Source of the DNA: a virus | Strand: one strand, 5' to 3' | Length of the DNA: 26,407 nucleotides | IMG/VR virus record: IMGVR_UViG_3300009162_000020 | Location: 1-26,407 of that record | Shown: positions 1 to 7,569 of the stretch, one piece after another | How positions within the stretch are numbered: the stretch's first letter is position 1 | Layout of the letters: each line of letters starts with the position of its first letter | Program-made: the position numbers and the translations under genes | Notes under the pieces: generated by a model | Told to the model about the DNA's origin: nothing | Database searches by the model: none | The model's input: the letters and a program-made list of their open reading frames with translations, nothing else

Positions 1-1
1 C

Positions 2-331
2 GACGATCACGGAGACTTGCCCATCCTCACCGCACAGTGGGCCTACTGTCGAGCAGGGCACGCCCACGGCTGGGGGACCTGCGATGTGGCGACCATCTTC
101 GGAACCCAGCAACTGAACGACAAAGGCCAGCCGATCGCAGGGACGAGTCTGAAGGAACAACTGTCCGCGCAGAAGGCCAGCATCCTGTCGCGCCGAGCGG
201 CACTCGTGGCGGAGCCGGCGATGCCGACGAAGCAGATCCCCAAGATCGATCCTGCGACCAAGCAACCTGTTCTCGACGTCAAGGGCGACCCCGTCATGAC
301 TCCGGTTCCGGATAAGAGCATCGGCATCTAG
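2..331 (+). CDS. Hypothetical protein, 5' end outside the window
   Basis: The frame is open from the left edge to a TAG at 329-331, so this is the C-terminal part (about 109 codons) of a larger gene. A TTG at 17 is a possible start, but the reading continues upstream of it with normal-looking residues (DDHGD), so I treat the gene as truncated by the window edge. The visible part has a Cys/His/Trp-rich stretch (AYCRAGHAHGWGTCDVATIFG, about residues 14-34) followed by a Lys/Pro-rich tail. I do not recognise the family. It lies just upstream of the small gene at 345 and the portal gene, where packaging genes often sit, but nothing visible resembles a terminase. Confidence 0.6.
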   Translation, partial: DDHGDLPILTAQWAYCRAGHAHGWGTCDVATIFGTQQLNDKGQPIAGTSLKEQLSAQKASILSRRAALVAEPAMPTKQIPKIDPATKQPVLDVKGDPVMTPVPDKSIGI

Positions 332-344
332 GAGAAGAGAGGCT

Positions 345-803
345 ATGAGCGATCCTGCGATCAAGTACAAGGGGACGGCGACCAGGGCCCAATGGCGCGC
401 ACTTTTCATGAAAGCTGAAATCGTGCCGCCCGATCACAGGGCTGCACAGAAGTGGACGGCCTCGACGTGCGCCCAACTATTCGACGTGGCAAAGGTCACC
501 ATCAAGTCAGGCGGGGTCCTCACGGGTAGACAATTTGAGGCCCACGAGGCCCACGAATTGGTGACCTTGGAACTGTCGCGCGACGCCGTGCTCGGCATCA
601 AGTACGCCGTGATCAAAGCCCTCACTGGATTTGGCACCGTGCTCCCTGCGGGACATCTCGAGCGGGAGGACCTGCTCAACGCCTGTCGCGGTATCGGACC
701 GGAGGAGAAGCTTCTCCATCTCATCGAGTCGGAGGCCAAGCTTCCGGAAATGCCCGACAAGGCCGATGCCCTCGAGCTCGAATCGAAGGAAGTGAAGATC
801 TAA
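345..803 (+). CDS. Hypothetical protein upstream of portal
   Basis: A 152-residue protein with an ATG start preceded by a purine-rich site (GAAGAGAGG, ending about 2 bases before the ATG). It ends in TAA directly against the ATG of the portal gene, so the two are probably co-expressed. It is soluble, mixed alpha/beta in appearance, with an acidic/Lys-rich C-terminal tail. No signal peptide, membrane segment or catalytic motif is visible, and I do not recognise a family. Its position immediately before the portal suggests a packaging or head-assembly accessory role, which is inference from context only. Confidence 0.7.
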   Translation: MSDPAIKYKGTATRAQWRALFMKAEIVPPDHRAAQKWTASTCAQLFDVAKVTIKSGGVLTGRQFEAHEAHELVTLELSRDAVLGIKYAVIKALTGFGTVLPAGHLEREDLLNACRGIGPEEKLLHLIESEAKLPEMPDKADALELESKEVKI

Positions 804-2255
804 ATGACGACCGGCCTGACCCTCCAGAGCGTCAAGTCCACTGCGGACTGGATCTACTCCTACGCTCTGAGTTCGGCCTTCCGCAGTCCCTACGTCTACG
901 ATCCGTCCTTCGCGCTCATGAAGGACCCGGACATCTGGGAGGTCGTTCGGAACGACGTCTCCACGATGGGCGCCATCACGCGGTCGACGAACTCGATCGT
1001 TCGGCCGTTCCGCGTTGAGGCCTTCTCCGACTCGAAGGATCCCAAGGACAAACAGCTCGCAGTGATCGTGAAGGACGGGATCTCGCAGATCGAACTGTTC
1101 GGCCGCCGGCGTCGGCGTCTTTCGGAGGCCAGGTTCCTCGCGCGCACGTACGGAGCAATCCTCTGGAGGAAGCAGAGAATCGCGCTCGGCGGCCTCCAGG
1201 AAATGGACTGGTACGTCCCCTACGAGATCAAGGACATCGACCGCCGGCGCATCCACTGGGTCACCGACTGGGACAAGGGGATGCTGAACAAGCTCGGCAT
1301 CCATCGGGAGATGTACAACACCGACACTCAGCGCTGGGAGGTGCTTCCCGAGCAGCTCCTCGACAGCATGATCGAGTACATGTTCGGCGACACGGAGGAC
1401 CGCGCCGGCAACGCTCGAGGCCTCCTGGAGCCGATCTACTTCTACCACTTCCTCAAGATGGGGACGTTCGAGAAGATCGCCGACGGCATCGACCGCTGGG
1501 CGAACGGCGTCTGGATCGCCAAGCTCGATGCCCTCCGGCCAGGCTCCACCGGGAGAACGAGCGAAGCCCTCCGGCAGGCGGCCGAGACGGTTCTCCTCAC
1601 TATCCGGAGCCAGCACGCGGCGGTCGTCGAGAAGGTCGACGACATCGAGATCAAAGAGACTTCGGGAACCGGTCACCAGATCGCGATGGACTTCGTCCGC
1701 TACCTGGACGAGGCGATCGAGCGCCTCTGCAACGGCTCCGTTCGCCCCGCTGGCCATTCGGTCGGAGGAACGGGATCCCGCGCGGCATCGGAGACGGAGG
1801 AGGATACGAGCGAGTCGTTCTTCCAGAACGAACGAGAGGACCATGACGCGATCATGACGCGCGACTTGGTGTGCGGCTTCCTCCGCTGGAACTGGCAGAC
1901 CATCGAACTCCTCAAGCTGGATAAGGCCAGGCGCCCACACTTCACGAGCGAGCAGATCAAGAAGCAGGACCCGAAGGTCGCGGTCGAGGTCATGAACTCG
2001 GCTCTCAAGTACGTGCCCCTCTCCCGCCGCCAGTACTTTGAGAAGATCGAGTGCGACGATCCCGGGGACAAAGAGGAGTCGATAGGCCCCTTCCCCGAAA
2101 TGGGACCTCCGGGCACCGGAGGATCTGCTCCGGACTTCCGGGACTTCGGGGTCGACACGGGACCGGACAAGTCCGGAAAGCCCAAGAAAGACTTCAGCTT
2201 CCCGAGCGGCAAGAAGGACGACGGGGAGAAGCCCAAGGAATCGAAGGAGGAATAG
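804..2255 (+). CDS. Portal protein, Mu gp29-like (DUF935 family)
   Basis: A 483-residue protein, a usual size for Mu-type portals, which form the dodecameric ring at the capsid vertex through which DNA enters. Family-like features are the IDRRRIHW segment (145-152), a GLLEPIYFYHFLKMGTFEK block (206-224) matching the family's aromatic 'GLL-P-Y-Y' region, a W-A-G-W-A-K block (232-240), and a GGTGSRAASE segment (321-330) like the G-[ST]-x-A-x-[ST]-E stretch found late in these portals. The last 50 or so residues are low-complexity, Gly/Pro/Lys/Glu-rich and probably disordered. In Mu the F gene follows directly; here it lies about 14.7 kb downstream. The call rests on pattern recognition of the family, not on an alignment. 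Confidence 0.8.
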   Translation: MTTGLTLQSVKSTADWIYSYALSSAFRSPYVYDPSFALMKDPDIWEVVRNDVSTMGAITRSTNSIVRPFRVEAFSDSKDPKDKQLAVIVKDGISQIELFGRRRRRLSEARFLARTYGAILWRKQRIALGGLQEMDWYVPYEIKDIDRRRIHWVTDWDKGMLNKLGIHREMYNTDTQRWEVLPEQLLDSMIEYMFGDTEDRAGNARGLLEPIYFYHFLKMGTFEKIADGIDRWANGVWIAKLDALRPGSTGRTSEALRQAAETVLLTIRSQHAAVVEKVDDIEIKETSGTGHQIAMDFVRYLDEAIERLCNGSVRPAGHSVGGTGSRAASETEEDTSESFFQNEREDHDAIMTRDLVCGFLRWNWQTIELLKLDKARRPHFTSEQIKKQDPKVAVEVMNSALKYVPLSRRQYFEKIECDDPGDKEESIGPFPEMGPPGTGGSAPDFRDFGVDTGPDKSGKPKKDFSFPSGKKDDGEKPKESKEE

Positions 2256-2257
2256 TC

Positions 2258-2530
2258 ATGGCGAGCGACAGCATCATTTGCCCGGAGTGCGGAGCTCGCG
2301 GGATTGTGAGCACGGACGGCCGGCTCTACTGCCAGGGCCCCTCGGACGTTTCCGCCCCCGCAGTGAACGCCGCGGAGAGCGCTCTCAAGGCCGCGGCCGC
2401 GAACGGCGACGAGACACGGGACCTCGACCGGGCCTGGAGATCCATCTCGGCGCAGCGGATCTGCGGCATGATTTTCTACCGAGACGAGGCCGGCGCGTGG
2501 AAGCGCGTCGTGCCGGGCCCGGGGGCATAA
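2258..2530 (+). CDS. Small Cys-containing hypothetical protein
   Basis: A 90-residue protein starting at ATG 2258, two bases after the portal stop. An AAGGAGG element inside the portal's last codons supports this start. The N-terminus holds a CPEC pair and then a single YC about 18 residues later, like half of a zinc ribbon. A further Cys sits near residue 68. An Ala-rich helical stretch follows, then a segment (about 65-80) containing GMIFYRDEAGAWKRV. The function is unknown. The same CxxC theme recurs in the small genes at 4617 and 6417. Confidence 0.7.
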   Translation: MASDSIICPECGARGIVSTDGRLYCQGPSDVSAPAVNAAESALKAAAANGDETRDLDRAWRSISAQRICGMIFYRDEAGAWKRVVPGPGA

Positions 2531-2543
2531 GAAAGCCGAAAGA

Positions 2544-3302
2544 ATGGCCCAGTTCGACCTCAAGGAAGGAAGCCTCGATGGGACGCCTCTCTACATCGTG
2601 GGAGGCGGAGAAAGCCTCCGTCTTTTCGACTGGAGCCTGCTCCAGGGCCGAGAGAAGGTCCTCGTCATCAATCGCGCCTTCCTGAACGTCCCGGACGCGT
2701 CCTTCTGGTTCAGCGAGGACCTCCGGGTGGTCGAGCTCTATGGGCGCACTCCCGAGTGGCGGCGCTTCGGCGGCAAGAAGATCTTCCATGCGCTCAAGCC
2801 GAGCTTCGCGACTCAGGCGATGGAGATCGATCCGGCGATCACCCCCATCATCCGGACGCGCGAGGATAAGTTCTGGAGCCGTCGCTTCCGCGAGGGACTC
2901 AGCATCTCCTCGAATAGCGGCGTTGGAGCGATCAACCTCGCGTGGCTCCTGGGCGCGGATCCGATCTACCTGCTCGGGTTTGACTGCGTCGTGGGCAACT
3001 TCCACGACGACTACGTGAAGGCCGGCTTCGACGAGGCCGGTCCGATTCACATGAACAGCTACAAGAGCGACTTCGAGCACTGGGTCGCTCCTCACGTGCG
3101 GGACCGGCGGATCATCAATCTCGTCGACCAGGACCGCATGTCTGCTCTGGAATGCTGGCCGCGCGTCGACAGGGACCTCTTCCTGAAACACGGTCAGATC
3201 GCTCGATACAAGCGAGTCATCCGCGACGGCGAGTCGAGCTTCGAGGTCGTTGAGGTTTCTTCTGGTACTGGGAGGGGATCGGAGGCAGCCGCGGCGCCGT
3301 GA
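2544..3302 (+). CDS. MptE/DUF115-like protein (glycosyltransferase-associated fold)
   Basis: A 252-residue protein with the pattern of the 6-hydroxymethylpterin pyrophosphokinase MptE-like/DUF115 superfamily, which also includes flagellin-modification Maf-type glycosyltransferases. Visible elements are a Gly-rich nucleotide-binding-like loop (YIVGGGESL, 17-25), VINRAF (41-46) followed by PDASFWFSED (50-59), and the block SSNSGVGAINLAWLLGA (122-138) leading to IYLLGFD (141-147). Phage members are common beside glycan genes, but the reaction catalysed is uncertain. The last 15 or so residues are Ser/Gly/Ala-rich and probably unstructured. This is the first gene of the inserted cassette and ends 4 bases before the next ATG. 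Confidence 0.7.
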   Translation: MAQFDLKEGSLDGTPLYIVGGGESLRLFDWSLLQGREKVLVINRAFLNVPDASFWFSEDLRVVELYGRTPEWRRFGGKKIFHALKPSFATQAMEIDPAITPIIRTREDKFWSRRFREGLSISSNSGVGAINLAWLLGADPIYLLGFDCVVGNFHDDYVKAGFDEAGPIHMNSYKSDFEHWVAPHVRDRRIINLVDQDRMSALECWPRVDRDLFLKHGQIARYKRVIRDGESSFEVVEVSSGTGRGSEAAAAP

Positions 3303-3306
3303 GGGG

Positions 3307-4110
3307 ATGAACAACCCCTACGCAGCGCTCTATCGGCAGTCTCCGGTCCGGTGTGGAACGGTGGTAAAGGTCGGCGCTTTCTTCACGAATGAGGCCTATC
3401 GGCGCGAGGCAGATCAGCTTCTCGACTCGATGGAGCGTTTCAATCTCTACTACTCGATCCACCGCATCGGCGGGCACGACGGCTGGGTCGAGGCCGTCCT
3501 CCACAAGCCGAGGTTCATCCTGGATTCTCTCCGCGACAGCGACGCGGACGCGATCCTGTACACGGATGCCGACAGCGCATTCCTCCAGAAGCCGGATTGG
3601 TCCATCTTCAAGGATGCGGACATTTCGTGGCACCGGTTCCGGCGGAGCGCGATCCACGCCGAGGAGAACCTGACCGGGACGATGTTCTTCCGGAACACTC
3701 CGGAGGTCCGGCTCTTTGTCGAGGAGTGGGCGAAGGAGACAGAGCTCCCAGCGTATCGCAATCACTTCACGCCAGAACAAGACAGCCTGAGGGTCACGTT
3801 TACCCTGAAGCCGTCCGCCGGGGACCTATGGTTTAACCGCCTACGCTTCGTCTCGATGCCTCCGGAATGGTGCTGGTTTGATTCGTGTGTCGAGGTCTAC
3901 GGAGAGCGGCAGCCTGTCATCCTCCATCGGCAAGCCTCCAGAAAGTATCGCCATCACAAGGAGAAATCCCATGAGCTACCTCGCGAGGGTGGACATCCAG
4001 CGGGACCGCAATCGGATCGTGGAGGAGCGGCGCAAAGCCAAAGCGAAGCGGGCCTCGGAGTCCGCAGCGAAGGGCCGAGCCCGGCTGAAGGAATGGAACC
4101 CCGATCCTGA
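3307..4110 (+). CDS. Putative glycosyltransferase (DAD motif) with read-through tail
   Basis: I chose ATG 3307 over the upstream TTG 3250 because it follows the preceding stop and GAGGGG directly. The protein is 267 residues. It looks like a GT-A nucleotide-diphospho-sugar transferase: ILYTDADSAF (83-92) carries the metal/nucleotide-sugar DxD, followed by a NLTGTMFFRNTPEVRLFVEEW-like region and an EQDSL acidic motif typical of these families. The expected end is near ILHRQASRKYRHHKE (about nt 3920-3963). After that the frame continues about 49 more residues into the gene at 3971, with the Gly/Arg/Ser-rich composition of an out-of-frame shadow. The original stop appears to have been lost. Donor and acceptor are unknown. 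Confidence 0.75.
   Translation: MNNPYAALYRQSPVRCGTVVKVGAFFTNEAYRREADQLLDSMERFNLYYSIHRIGGHDGWVEAVLHKPRFILDSLRDSDADAILYTDADSAFLQKPDWSIFKDADISWHRFRRSAIHAEENLTGTMFFRNTPEVRLFVEEWAKETELPAYRNHFTPEQDSLRVTFTLKPSAGDLWFNRLRFVSMPPEWCWFDSCVEVYGERQPVILHRQASRKYRHHKEKSHELPREGGHPAGPQSDRGGAAQSQSEAGLGVRSEGPSPAEGMEPRS
3958..3963 (+). promoter_or_regulatory. Shine-Dalgarno site for the gene at 3971
   Basis: AAGGAG placed 7 bases before ATG 3971, inside the reading frame of the upstream glycosyltransferase. It fixes the start of the downstream gene and suggests that the upstream gene originally ended about here. Confidence 0.6.
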
Positions 4111-4327
4111 GCAGAGTGCCACCTGGTTCTCGAGGATGTGCGCCGCGATGGACCCGAGGAAGTGGATGACCAAGCGCTCGCTCGCAATCAAGGAGGCTCG
4201 CGAGAAGGAGCAGGCCGAGGCGAAGGAACTCGGGATCACCGTGGAAGCGCTCCGGCAGCGGAAGCTCGACGAACTCAGGTTCGGGAAGAAGGCGGACGAG
4301 AAGGCCGGCGAGGAGGCGAAGGTCTGA
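3971..4327 (+). CDS. Charged hypothetical protein
   Basis: A 118-residue protein very rich in Lys, Arg, Glu and Ala, predicted by composition to be largely helical (long charged stretches at about 10-40 and 65-118). The start at ATG 3971 is supported by AAGGAG 7 bases upstream. A longer in-frame extension to 3878 exists but falls within the upstream glycosyltransferase. WNPDPEQSATWFSRMCAAMD (about 40-60) is the only non-charged segment. The stop overlaps the next start (TGATG at 4325-4329). The family is not recognised; a nucleic-acid-binding or assembly role is possible but unsupported. Confidence 0.7.
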   Translation: MSYLARVDIQRDRNRIVEERRKAKAKRASESAAKGRARLKEWNPDPEQSATWFSRMCAAMDPRKWMTKRSLAIKEAREKEQAEAKELGITVEALRQRKLDELRFGKKADEKAGEEAKV

Positions 4328-4620
4328 TGGTCGACGTCCTCCACGTCCGGCAACTGCGGGAGCAGATCAGGATCGTTCTCGATTTCGCGCCTGGCCGGCC
4401 GATCACCGACGAGCAGCTGTCGGCGGCGCTCGCTACGCTCGCAGAAGTCTGGACGATGCGGATCTACTGCTCTCCGGAGAAGCACACGAGCATGGAGCCC
4501 GCCGAACTCATGCAGCGGATTGCGTCGGACCTCTCCAAGGTCCTCATGGACGAGGCCAAAGAGATTCTTCCGCACGCGACGACGTTCTCGTTCTTCAGGG
4601 ATGGGGGAAGGAAGGCGTGA
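4327..4620 (+). CDS. Small hypothetical protein
   Basis: A 97-residue protein translationally coupled on both sides: its ATG overlaps the previous TGA (TGATG), and its own TGA overlaps the GTG of the next gene. The sequence looks mostly alpha-helical (LREQIRIVLDF, DEQLSAALATLAEV, AELMQRIASDLSKVLMDEAKEI). No motif is recognised. I rejected the longer in-frame reading from 4138 because it lies on the well-supported gene at 3971 and has shadow-like composition. Confidence 0.65.
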   Translation: MVDVLHVRQLREQIRIVLDFAPGRPITDEQLSAALATLAEVWTMRIYCSPEKHTSMEPAELMQRIASDLSKVLMDEAKEILPHATTFSFFRDGGRKA

Positions 4621-5048
4621 ACTACTACCAAGCCAGACAGAGGACCGAGGACGAACGCTGGGACTACACCTGCATGAACGATCGCCGTATCTGGCCGGTC
4701 GGCTATTGCCGCCGCTGGAAGGACTGGGACGAGGACCTGAAAAAGACCCACCCCGCCGAGTACGAGCGATATGTGGCGGCGAAGGCCAAGTTCCACAGCG
4801 AGGGGCACGCGACCAAGGAAGAGGCCGAACGCTGTCACCGCGAATACGAACTCGACAATTTCCTCAAGGCCTTCAGCTGTCTATCGGACGAGCAGCACAA
4901 GTGCGAGGAGTGCGGAGCCTGGACCCAGAGCGGTCTCGGCTTGCGTGGAATCCCAGGTAATTACCTCTGCGCGGCCCACGCGACGCGAGAGTTCTTCGAG
5001 AAACTCAACCCTTTCACTCCCGGGATCAGCACGATGTCGAGCTGGTGA
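4617..5048 (+). CDS. Hypothetical protein with a probable zinc-binding site
   Basis: A 143-residue protein starting with GTG that overlaps the previous stop (GTGA). The N-terminal half is rich in Trp/Tyr/Arg (DERWDYTC, RRIWPVGYCRRWKDWDED). Near residues 104-107 a CEEC pair is followed about 20 residues later by CAAH, together forming a CxxC-x(~20)-CxxH pattern that could bind one zinc ion. No catalytic motif is visible. I do not recognise the family. It is one of several small Cys-bearing proteins scattered through the cassette. Confidence 0.7.
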   Translation: MNYYQARQRTEDERWDYTCMNDRRIWPVGYCRRWKDWDEDLKKTHPAEYERYVAAKAKFHSEGHATKEEAERCHREYELDNFLKAFSCLSDEQHKCEECGAWTQSGLGLRGIPGNYLCAAHATREFFEKLNPFTPGISTMSSW

Positions 5049-5051
5049 GAG

Positions 5052-5240
5052 ATGGCAAAGAAACGAAAGCGCAAGACTCCTCGCCGGCGGCGACAGCACT
5101 GGGCCACCGGCTCCGCCATGATGATCGACAGGCGCCAGGGTCCCGAGCGGCGCGCGAAGGAGATCGAGGGGAAGTACTACATGCTTGGTCCAGGGGACAC
5201 GATTTACCCGATCGCAGACGGCAACCTCACGGAGATCTGA
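5052..5240 (+). CDS. Small basic protein
   Basis: A 62-residue protein whose first 15 residues are almost entirely Lys and Arg (MAKKRKRKTPRRRRQ). A short globular-looking stretch follows (GKYYMLGPGDTIYPIADGN). GAGAG lies directly before ATG 5052, and the stop TGA overlaps the ATG of the next gene (TGATG at 5238-5242). The basic N-terminus suggests contact with nucleic acid or an acidic protein, but no fold is recognisable. The downstream glycosyltransferase frame is also open across this region back to 5045; I favour this short gene because of the clean coupling at its 3' end. Confidence 0.55.
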   Translation: MAKKRKRKTPRRRRQHWATGSAMMIDRRQGPERRAKEIEGKYYMLGPGDTIYPIADGNLTEI

Positions 5241-5920
5241 TGGACGAACGCATCCACGTCCTGATCCCCACAGCGCAGCGTTCGCACGCGAACGTCACCA
5301 TCCAGAAGTGGCGAGCCGCCGGCTACGCCGTCGGAGTCTTCGTCGATCCCGGCCCGCTCCACGTCATCGGCTACGACTGGATCCTCCAGGCACCATACCC
5401 AGGCGTGTGGCGTGCATGGAACGCCCTCGCGAAGGCTGCCGTCGCGATGGGGATCGATGCCTGCTTCCTCGTCGGCGACGATATGGATCCGCCGCTTGAG
5501 ATCTCCGCCGAGGAGATGAAGAAGCAGTTCTTCGACCACTTCCCCACCGGCTTCGGCGTGATGCAGGCAACCGGTGACCGCCAGGGCGACAGGATCGACG
5601 GGAAATGGGCGTCCCAGCGGATCTGCGGTTCGCCGCTCGTCGGCGCCCAGTGGATCAGGAAGTCCTACGGTGGGGAGGGGCCGGTCGATGGGCGATACGA
5701 GGCGTTCTACGCGGACGAAAGCCTCCTTCACGTTGCTCGGAACCTTGGCGTCCTCTGGCAACGCGAAGACCTCTGCCTCCTCCACCGCCACTGGTCTTTC
5801 GGTTACCTGCCGCAGCAGGATTACCATCGCCGAAACAATCGACTCTCGTGGTCTAAGGATAAAGCTCTCTTTGAGACCTCGCTGGCGGCCGGGTTCCCTG
5901 AAGGAGGAAGAATAGGATGA
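5240..5920 (+). CDS. Putative glycosyltransferase (GDDMDP motif)
   Basis: A 226-residue protein from ATG 5240, which overlaps the preceding stop and has GGAG upstream. The sequence has the layout of a small GT-A enzyme: an N-terminal Rossmann-like strand (IHVLIPTA, 5-12), a central acidic motif CFLVGDDMDPP (75-85) as the likely DxD-type site, an acceptor-side block ICGSPLVGAQWIRKSYGGEG (128-147), and YADESL (157-162) as a second acidic site. The basic C-terminus ends in GGRIG, with its TGA inside the next ATG (ATGA). Sugar and acceptor are not predictable. No membrane segment is visible, so the enzyme is probably cytosolic. Confidence 0.65.
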   Translation: MDERIHVLIPTAQRSHANVTIQKWRAAGYAVGVFVDPGPLHVIGYDWILQAPYPGVWRAWNALAKAAVAMGIDACFLVGDDMDPPLEISAEEMKKQFFDHFPTGFGVMQATGDRQGDRIDGKWASQRICGSPLVGAQWIRKSYGGEGPVDGRYEAFYADESLLHVARNLGVLWQREDLCLLHRHWSFGYLPQQDYHRRNNRLSWSKDKALFETSLAAGFPEGGRIG

Positions 5921-6417
5921 ACGAGACTCACCACGTTTTGAAGAACTTCCAGAAGGACTTCAAAGGCAAGTTCCTCGCTCTGGGCGAGTGGCCGGAAGTG
6001 ACGAACGCGCTCGCGGCGGACGGCTGGGAAGGCGTGGTCGTCGATCATCTGGCGGACTCCTTCGCGGAGAATCGGGACACTTCAAAGCCGGTGATTTACG
6101 TCCACGGCCCACTCGCGATGGCACCGCACTACATCGACGTAGACTCCAACTACAAGATGCGCGCCGTGACCATGCGAGAGATCCTCGACGCGTTCCCTGG
6201 GCCGTTCCACGTTCTCGTCGTCAACGTCCCGGGGCTCGGCAAGGACCTCTCCACGAGCGATGAAGTCTGGGCTTCCTGGCCGCGGGTGCTCTGCGTCCGC
6301 TCCGAAGGCCGAGAGCAGGAGGTCATCAATCTCACGGCCGCGCACAGCTACAAGACCGTGCGGATCGAGCGCGACGCCATCATCATGGCGCGACCGGAAG
6401 AGGTGACGGTGAAGTAA
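5917..6417 (+). CDS. Degenerate FkbM-like methyltransferase-fold protein
   Basis: A 166-residue protein coupled by ATGA to the upstream gene. The region VTMREILDAFPGPFHVLVVN (about 89-108) followed by VPGLGKDL occupies the place where FkbM methyltransferases have their 'L..L...FDLVKMDIEGSE-DVL' signature, but the acidic signature residues are replaced (NVPGLGKDL). The later part (VLCVRSEGREQEV, then RIERDAIIMAR) resembles the C-terminal strands of FkbM proteins. A clear Gly-rich SAM-binding loop is absent. I infer a diverged, perhaps inactive relative of the FkbM proteins at 6662 and 11958. An unrelated Rossmann-like protein is an alternative. Confidence 0.45.
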   Translation: MNETHHVLKNFQKDFKGKFLALGEWPEVTNALAADGWEGVVVDHLADSFAENRDTSKPVIYVHGPLAMAPHYIDVDSNYKMRAVTMREILDAFPGPFHVLVVNVPGLGKDLSTSDEVWASWPRVLCVRSEGREQEVINLTAAHSYKTVRIERDAIIMARPEEVTVK

Positions 6418-6665
6418 TGCCGACCTGCCCGCACTGCTCTTCCCGGCAAACCTCCGTTGGGTTCGTGAATGTGAACAACGGGACCATGGCGCGCTTCGTG
6501 AAGCTCTGCCAGTGCGCCTCCTGCTTTGGAGAGTTCGTGTGGGTCATGAGCGCTGGGCGTGACCCTGAGAAGTACTTCACGTCAGCGGACGCTCCCATCG
6601 ACATCCTCGATCTAGAGGTCGCTGCCATAACGGCTGAAGTGAGGTGGATGGAGAGTAAGACGTGA
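6417..6665 (+). CDS. Small zinc-ribbon protein
   Basis: An 82-residue protein whose ATG overlaps the previous stop (TAATG). It begins CPHC (4-7), and a second pair, CQCASC, follows about 25 residues later (31-36), giving a four-Cys zinc-ribbon pattern with a beta-hairpin-like VGFVNVNNGTMARFVKLCQC between them. The second half is acidic and helical. Such ribbons bind nucleic acid or proteins; the specific role is unknown. Its stop overlaps the GTG of the FkbM methyltransferase (GTGA). Confidence 0.7.
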   Translation: MPTCPHCSSRQTSVGFVNVNNGTMARFVKLCQCASCFGEFVWVMSAGRDPEKYFTSADAPIDILDLEVAAITAEVRWMESKT

Positions 6666-7234
6666 AGATCATCTCAGCCGCGGGCCACTCCTTTGACGAG
6701 GATCGTATCCCCCAAGAGGCTTGGATCCTCGACGCGGGGTGCAGGGATTACGAGTTCGCCAGTTTCATGGAGGATCGTGGGCATCACGTTGTGACGATCG
6801 ACGCGGATGCATCGATCACGCCGGATTTACCCATGGCGCTCGTGGGCGAAGGGAAGCCTGAGTTTGCGCGGTACATCGCTGCTCAGGAGGCCGGCCGAGT
6901 CATCTTCGAGGAAAACCATACCCTTCAAGAGGTGCCGACGATCACGATCCGCAAGCTCGCCGACAAGTTCGGCGTGCGCTTCGACCTCGTGAAGATGGAC
7001 ATCGAAGGCTCGGAGTATGACGTGCTTCTCACCTGGCCGGGCCCGGTGGCGACTCAGATCTCCGTCGAGTTCCACGAGCCGACGGGACAGGGAACGGCGA
7101 AGCACGGAGCCGGCGTGTACGACCGGATCATCAAGCACCTCGGCCAATGGTACGACCTGGTCAAGCATGATCCCACCCCTTTCCCCGACGGCGTGAACTA
7201 CTACGACTCGCTCTGGGTCTTGAGGGCCTCATGA
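6662..7234 (+). CDS. FkbM family SAM-dependent methyltransferase
   Basis: A 190-residue protein with a GTG start overlapping the preceding stop. SAM-binding motif I is WILDAGCRDYEF (21-32), the following acidic strand is VVTIDADA (43-50), and the FkbM signature is DLVKMDIEGSEYDVL (108-122), followed by a VEFHEP block (135-140). FkbM enzymes are O-methyltransferases first described in FK506 biosynthesis and common beside sugar and polysaccharide genes. A sugar hydroxyl is therefore a likely acceptor, although none is proven here. It is clearly paralogous to the gene at 11958. It is slightly shorter than many family members and may lack peripheral strands. Confidence 0.85.
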   Translation: MKIISAAGHSFDEDRIPQEAWILDAGCRDYEFASFMEDRGHHVVTIDADASITPDLPMALVGEGKPEFARYIAAQEAGRVIFEENHTLQEVPTITIRKLADKFGVRFDLVKMDIEGSEYDVLLTWPGPVATQISVEFHEPTGQGTAKHGAGVYDRIIKHLGQWYDLVKHDPTPFPDGVNYYDSLWVLRAS

Positions 7235-7569
7235 ACGGTGAAATGAAAAGCATCGTCGGGCATCTTCGCCTCACGCACATCATCGATGGAGTCCTGCATG
7301 GGCAGATAGTCCCGCTCTGTAATCCCGAGGTGGGGCCACTTTGGGGCGTTGCTGAGTTTGATCTGTCAAAGCCCAGCTTGTCGGGGATGAGGCTCTCCAC
7401 TGCTTGCTTGGGACTGTTTGGTCCCATTGACGATCCCAGTGACGTTCCCATTGCCTATCCGAAGAAGACAGAAACGTGGGAGATCACGGCAGAGATGCTC
7501 AAGGAGGTCCTGGCCGATAGCAAGGAGCTGGAGAAGGAGGGCTGGCTCGCGCCGGTCTATCTCGAATGA
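7231..7569 (+). CDS. Hypothetical protein in a lower-GC patch
   Basis: A 112-residue protein coupled by ATGA at both ends (7231 and 7566). The N-terminal half looks beta-rich (LRLTHIIDGVLHGQIVPL, VGPLWGVAEFDL); the C-terminal third is an acidic helix (AEMLKEVLADSKELEKEGW). No family is recognised. Hand counting gives about 56% GC, lower than flanking genes (about 64%), a feature shared with the phosphatase gene that follows. The pair may have arrived together. Confidence 0.65.
   Translation: MNGEMKSIVGHLRLTHIIDGVLHGQIVPLCNPEVGPLWGVAEFDLSKPSLSGMRLSTACLGLFGPIDDPSDVPIAYPKKTETWEITAEMLKEVLADSKELEKEGWLAPVYLE

Noticed and set aside
507-1940. Long open frame on the - strand (477 codons) opposite the portal gene
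   Set aside because: A codon-bias shadow of a high-GC gene; its low-complexity Leu/Val/Asp/Glu/Arg composition and the well-supported + strand portal exclude it.
5045-5239. Upstream extension of the glycosyltransferase at 5240
   Set aside because: Low-complexity residues overlapping the small basic gene; the domain begins at ATG 5240 with GGAG upstream.
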